A program made the translations under genes and the position numbers. From Hirudo medicinalis (taxonomy: Eukaryota > Annelida > Clitellata > Hirudinida > Hirudinidae), in contig MPNW01000160.1 in NCBI GenBank assembly GCA_011800805.1, forward strand, positions 71,797 through 135,796: a stretch of 64,000 nt of DNA, in the 5' to 3' direction. The notes beneath the pieces were generated by a model. That model searched no databases. It saw only the letters and a program-made list of their open reading frames with translations, and was not told the DNA's origin. Within the stretch, counting starts at the first letter, position 1. Each line of letters begins with the position of its first letter. This document shows positions 60,790-64,000 of this stretch, piece after piece.

Positions 60790-63649
60790 AGATATTATAT
60801 GTTGCAGGTTCAAATCGGACATAAAAATAGATTTATTTGACCAAATAACTTCATATTGCATTGCTCTGAAATAAAGTGAAAGTCTTTGAAATGTTTTATT
60901 GAGTCAAAACGGACCAGGACGGATAAACTTCGACAAAGTATGGATTTCCGTCGAGCGTATATCTAGAGTAATGGACGTAAATTTGCATGCAAATGTCTTT
61001 CCATTGGAATTTACTTTGGTCACTCTTGCAGAATGAAAGAAAAAATCCCTCTGTGATTAAGCGAATGTCTGAGATGAATTCCTTTCAGGTCGTACCGGCT
61101 CACTCGAAAGCCTCAATCAATGTGAGCGGGATTTGGAAATTGGAAACCGCTCGTTAAGTGACAACCCTATAGTCGATCCCCCGAGTTGGGGATTCAGCCG
61201 TGTTCGACCGGGAGGAAAGCTCCACTCTCACAGTGACGAGGGCGAACAGTTAGCAAATAAAAAGTCATGACTGGTTCTAGAGAGCACACAACTTTGAAGA
61301 TTTGTCAGCAGCTGAAAGCAGTTATTAACTCCTGGATTTGAATTTGTTTGTGAGATCATCTCAAGTGGATAATGGGTTTACTAGCTTGAAATGATAACGA
61401 TGACAACCTCCTGGCTAAGCATTTAATATCCTATTGCATTGCTATGCAACGGAATTAATTGCAGAGGCATTATACACAGGACCTTCTGAGATGCTGAAAA
61501 GAATCGACGACCTACTGTCGAATGATTGCATGGTTTCCTTAGAATTGTAACCCAAGGATAGACAGGAACAACATCGACATCAACTATGTAGCAACAACAG
61601 CTGTTGTAATCTCGATCACGACATTAAACTGTTAATGCCATTGTTAAAAACCATAACCATTCTTCCGCTGAAGTTGATTTATAAGAGCACGGAAGCCAGC
61701 AAAATAGTTGATCAATAAAAATAAGGCAATAAACATGAGTCTCCAGAGACGGAAAGCTTAGAATAACTGGACCAGGTGCGATTGTCACAAGGAGAGACAC
61801 TGACAAGCTTCCTTATCTGATGGAATGCCATCCCCCCCCACAACAACAGAAAAAACAATAATGATAGAAGATTTCTAATGAACCTTCACAGATTATGACA
61901 AATGAAGTCTTCAAAGCCAAACAGGAGACAATTGAGAGCCTTTTCAGAGGCCCGGCTGACACTCTCAGTCTCAATTGCTACTTCCAAGTAACGTTTATCT
62001 TGCTCAGCATTCCCTGGGTCAACACCGGCACTAATCATCTCCGGCCAAGTGCATGCGTGGAGACAAGAGGCCACTCGAGTGAGGAAATGGGAAAATCATC
62101 CCCATACGTCACAGACGATGTGTGTGTATATATACAGTGGGGTGTAAGCAAAAGGAATAGTAATTTGTATTTTGAAGGTTTTCTGCTCTGGTGAGCACAG
62201 ACAATGTTGGCGGCCGATAATTGTCACATTTCAAAGAGTACTTCCACAAACAAATAAACATTAATTATTGCAAATAAATAGAAAAAAGTCATAAAGGTTT
62301 TTGATTGCTTAGTTTTCTTGGTTCACTGACGTGATAGACATCGTGCCAATTCTAATCAATAAATTATTGAATAAACTGAGAGATCGATAAACTCATAAGC
62401 TAATTATTGATTGACTGAATTTACACATCCCTCCCCTCTTCGAAACAATTCAAATCTTGGAAAGGGATAAAACATGCAACCAGTTACAGACCCCATTCCT
62501 GAGCACGTAGTAGTCTAGAGACCTAGCAGGTTCCAACCAGATTCCTGTCTTTTTATTTTCTTCTGTGTAGAACAAACCGTAATCGCTTGCTGAAATAAAA
62601 ATATGAATTAATTATAAATTAATAATACAAAAATAGAGTATTTACGTATCTTAACAACTTAGAATTTGTTGCATTAGCAAGTGACTAAATATGATCACAA
62701 AATAATAGTAATAACAGCATTGCAAATAACAGTGCCGATAATGTCGTGACATTAGCAATGTTGACAAATAAACCATTAAACTTTTTATTAAAAAAAAATC
62801 ATTTATAATTTTGTTCGTGTGAGAACATCGATCAGCATTCCTATCTTATGACGCTACAACATCATCATCACCATCATCACCATCATCATCATCATCGTCT
62901 CCATCCGTTTATGGGTGGCAAAAGAGGCGGGAATTCGCAATCATCTGATAAGAGCACTGAATAAATGCATGTTAATCATCTCTACCTCATCAGCAGTATT
63001 TTAATTGTTGTTCGTAATAACATGAAGCGCCTTAATGAATAATTTATTTTTTTTTTATTATTAAACGAACACATGTCAACAGCTTAGTTATAAAGTAATT
63101 CAAGTCAAGGATCGATTTTGAATCATAAAAGGGTGGACCCACTTAGTAGCATTAAAATTGGTTTTTAAATGATTCAACAATGAAAATGGAGACGTGATTT
63201 TGAGGAATTTCAGGAGTTGTCACGGTCCATCAGTCATCCAATCCATCCATCGATCATCGTAGCGATCGGCAATTATGGACCAAAAGGTGCGCGAGTGCAC
63301 AACCACACGTCATGACACAAACAACAACAACAATAGGAATTATGATAATGATGCTGTCACGATGACACTTGCAATGCGATAGATTTAAAGAAATTAATTA
63401 ACAGCGCTAACAAACGCATTCACCATTTCCATTATTAATAGAGTATTGCTAAAAGTTATAAAGTTATCGATATAAATAGCTCAACGCTACATAAACAAAG
63501 CTACCGTTGGCATGGAGACCGCTTCCAGTTTCGGGAACCTTATCCCTTATCATCCTGCAGGCATCGTAAACGATGGTCGAAGGGTCAAAGTTCATGGTTT
63601 TTGTGACGCAGCAGTCGACAACATTGATCTTCAAGGTTAACATGGCCAT
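37186..63649 (-). CDS. TLN: Talin, complete (54 coding exons)
   Basis: Links integrin tails to actin at adhesions. All 54 exons join in phase except exon 45, one base short; length about 2552 residues (human talin-1: 2541). Exon ends in order: 63649-63505, 62589-62492, 60706-60577, 59486-59337, 59164-59022, 58402-58275, 57914-57851, 56624-56520, 56192-56106, 55491-55426, 55288-55187, 54913-54837, 53563-53383, 53069-52929, 52144-51984, 51650-51497, 50901-50806, 50600-50331, 50216-50100, 49891-49793, 49627-49496, 49363-49235, 49057-48827, 48733-48548, 48424-48260, 48063-47836, 47575-47453, 47317-46965, 46759-46666, 46381-46292, 46045-45923, 45648-45505, 45160-44999, 44858-44712, 44457-44276, 44100-43857, 43727-43557, 43143-42997, 42607-42503, 42266-42147, 41924-41778, 41555-41389, 41076-40893, 40678-40553, 40364-40249, 39975-39790, 39665-39561, 39384-39279, 39163-39039, 38878-38753, 38471-38412, 37872-37690, 37534-37409, 37296-37186. 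The start MAMLTLKINVVD matches talin N-termini; a 5' UTR acceptor lies at 63717-63719. Confidence 0.97.
38200..38270. repeat. CCGGATATC-rich block in talin intron 51
   Basis: Within 70 bases, CCGGATATC, CCGGATGG, CCGGATACCGG and CGGATATCCGG recur in both orientations in otherwise AT-rich intron. It looks like part of a transposable element's repeated terminal or subterminal motif; no terminal repeats or target duplication could be defined. Confidence 0.45.
42816..42953 (-). repeat. SINE copy 1 with L2-like tail, talin intron 38
   Basis: The minus strand ends GGCGCTATATAAATGGTC, the kind of tail shared by L2-mobilised elements, and aligns by eye with the copies at 43219-43370 and 58441-58570 (common core TGCA-x-TGCCx, GGGAA, GCxCTATxTAAxTGGT). 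The B-box region is decayed (TATTCACAACCC). A further tail-like TATATAAATACAAT lies at about 42715. Confidence 0.6.
43219..43370 (-). repeat. SINE copy 2 with L2-like tail, talin intron 37
   Basis: Shares CACTGCCGTTGGGAA, then GTGCTATTTAAGTGGTC with the other two copies, and has GTGTCGTGTTTGCAA in place of the B box. A second, truncated tail (GTGCTGTATAAATGAACC on the minus strand, plus about 43160-43182) sits directly beside it, close to the exon 38 acceptor. Confidence 0.6.
49139..49235. repeat. (TAA)n/(AAC)n tract in talin intron 22
   Basis: TAA tandem (about 13 units) followed by mixed AAC/AAT runs that continue up to the exon 22 donor. Confidence 0.85.
54550..54603. repeat. (GAT)n microsatellite, talin intron 12
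   Basis: GAT tandem ending in GGTGGTGGTGG. A CAT/ATC tandem, its complement, follows at 54757-54830; the pair could form an inverted hairpin just downstream of exon 12. Confidence 0.85.
54757..54830. repeat. (ATC)n microsatellite abutting talin exon 12
   Basis: ATC/CAC tandem that reaches within about 10 bases of the exon 12 donor at 54837. Complementary to the GAT tract at 54550-54603. Confidence 0.85.
55551..55608. repeat. (AAT)n microsatellite, talin intron 9
   Basis: Tandem AAT of about 18 units, upstream of exon 10 on the transcript strand. Confidence 0.9.
56872..56950. repeat. (GAT)n/(GAC)n compound microsatellite, talin intron 7
   Basis: Two blocks of GATGATGATGATGACGGCGACGACGAC-type units, the second an almost exact copy of the first, suggesting a local tandem duplication of about 36 bases. 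Confidence 0.85.
57205..57440. repeat. Minisatellite (GATAT-GAACAT/CAACGT units), talin intron 7
   Basis: About 235 bases of tandem 12-base-scale units alternating GATATGAACAT and GATATCAACGT or CAACAT, degenerating at the right end. Units contain GATATC palindromes. Confidence 0.85.
58175..58220. repeat. (CAG)n/(CAA)n tract, talin intron 6
   Basis: CAACAGCAGCAGCAGCAGCA followed by CAA units, lying in the intron between exons 6 and 7. Confidence 0.85.
58441..58570 (-). repeat. SINE copy 3, best-preserved, talin intron 5
   Basis: On the minus strand GCTCAGGGTAGCG (plus 58534-58546) fits a Pol III A box and TGTTCGAAACCC (plus 58489-58500) a B box, in tRNA-like order, followed by a body ending GAGCGCTATGTAAATGGT. 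This gives the tRNA-derived head that the other two copies have lost. Confidence 0.65.
59215..59286. repeat. (GTGA)n microsatellite, talin intron 4
   Basis: Near-perfect GTGA tandem of about 17 units, ending some 50 bases from the exon 4 donor at 59337. The intron is only 172 bases, so length changes here alter a large share of it. Confidence 0.9.
60720..60787. repeat. (ATT)n microsatellite, talin intron 2
   Basis: Uninterrupted ATT tandem of about 22 units ending within about 15 bases of the exon 3 acceptor (706/707). On the transcript strand it reads AAT-rich, so the usual pyrimidine tract is displaced. Confidence 0.9.
60788..62491. other. Talin intron 2, longest intron
   Basis: 1.8 kb intron. 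A GC-richer island at about 61080-61260 holds two short hairpins (GAGCGG/CCGCTC arms, and ATCCCC/GGGGAT arms at about 61175-61192) and several CpGs, unlike its surroundings. It could be a regulatory element or a relic insertion; no coding exon fits talin's frame here. Confidence 0.35.
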
Positions 63650-64000
63650 TTCGAAGAGGATTCCTTTTGGCTTAATATCCTTAGAAACGATTTCTCCCTG
63701 TCAACGTTCCCTTATCCTGAAAATGTGAAAACAATAAAAAAATGGTCATATTCAATTTATTATTATTACTAAATTATCATTAACTATTGTTTTTGACTCT
63801 CAAAGCATTTAAACGGTGACGTACGTTGATAAGTCGACTACATGAATGCACGTAGGAGTAAGCAGTCGGACTCAGTATTTACACATACCAAGCTAAAATC
63901 AAGTTTCACTCCTAAACATCCTCAGTTCCCGGGAAGCATTTCTCCGTCCATCTCAAAAATGTCGACACTTTGTTGAGCCGAACAAATGCCAGACGTGCTT
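63650..64000 (-). other. Talin 5' UTR part and upstream intron
   Basis: Minus-strand sequence TTTTCAG (plus 63717-63723) makes a good acceptor, so exon 1 probably starts at 63716 with 67 bases of 5' UTR before the ATG at 63649. At least one noncoding exon should then lie further upstream, within or beyond the right edge. Nothing else was recognised. Confidence 0.5.

Larger units (their letters stand above)
55187..63649 (-). other. Talin head: F0-F3 FERM region (exons 1-11)
   Basis: F0: TMNFDPSTIVYDACRMIRD and GIWLEPARSLDYYVLRNG. F1: LKVKMLDESVKTLFVDDS, with a basic insert (TMTMKRDKSIARNQKKM) as in the F1 loop. F2: LREQGIEEAETLLLRRK, FFSDQNIDSRDPIQLNLLYV, FLDLKEFLPKE and ARSLPTYGIAFFLVKEKMKG. 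F3: KLVPTLLGITKESVVKID and VKRWAASPNTFTLDFGDY, the strand that binds the integrin beta-tail NPxY. Here introns are longest and hold most of the microsatellites and a SINE. Confidence 0.95.

Noticed and set aside
61895..62194. 99-codon plus-strand frame in talin intron 2
   Set aside because: No codon bias, no known domain, and overlaps an equally open minus frame.

Overview
The window is animal nuclear DNA: AT-rich, intron-dense with GT-AG introns, rich in microsatellites, and carrying ordinary metazoan single-copy genes. Protein resemblance (talin, SNAPC3, INO80E, TTC5, SNAPIN and others) plus abundant trinucleotide repeats suggest an invertebrate, probably a lophotrochozoan such as an annelid or leech. 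The species call is inference. Family matches come from memory of the human proteins, not from a search. Exon models were built by hand from splice signals and codon phase.

Layout. 1-849: SWIM-type zinc-finger ORF, probably transposon-derived, running off the left edge. 1339-4536 (+): SNAPC3 (SNAP50). 4734-5605 (-): unrecognised three-exon gene. 5816-6805 (-): unrecognised secreted protein ending in a possible amidation glycine. 8071-8766 (-): SAP18. 9898-11639 (+): unrecognised secreted Cys-rich glycoprotein. 12586-13743 (+): INO80E, with the middle unresolved. 13998-15787 (-): TYW2/TRMT12, tail to tail with INO80E. 16371-25681 (+): a 25-exon gene encoding an ODAD4/TTC25-like TPR protein that runs in phase into five PLAT domains like those of LOXHD1. 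28044-30137 (-): single calponin-homology protein. 30685-31941 (+): intronless TTC5. 32215-33893 (-): C18orf21/RMP24 homolog. 35404-35763 (+): intronless SNAPIN. 37186-63649 (-): complete talin in 54 coding exons, about 2552 residues.

The genes do not form one pathway. Several serve transcription or RNA biology (SNAPC3, SAP18, INO80E, RMP24, TYW2). Others serve the cytoskeleton, cilia or trafficking (talin, CH-domain protein, TPR-PLAT protein, SNAPIN, TTC5).

The most novel item is the TPR-PLAT gene, where every splice junction keeps frame from ODAD4-like TPRs into PLAT repeats built from duplicated exon pairs. Other points of note are a one-base frame break in talin exon 45, a likely GC-AG intron in talin, two orphan secreted proteins, and several tRNA-derived SINE-like and LINE relics inside introns.
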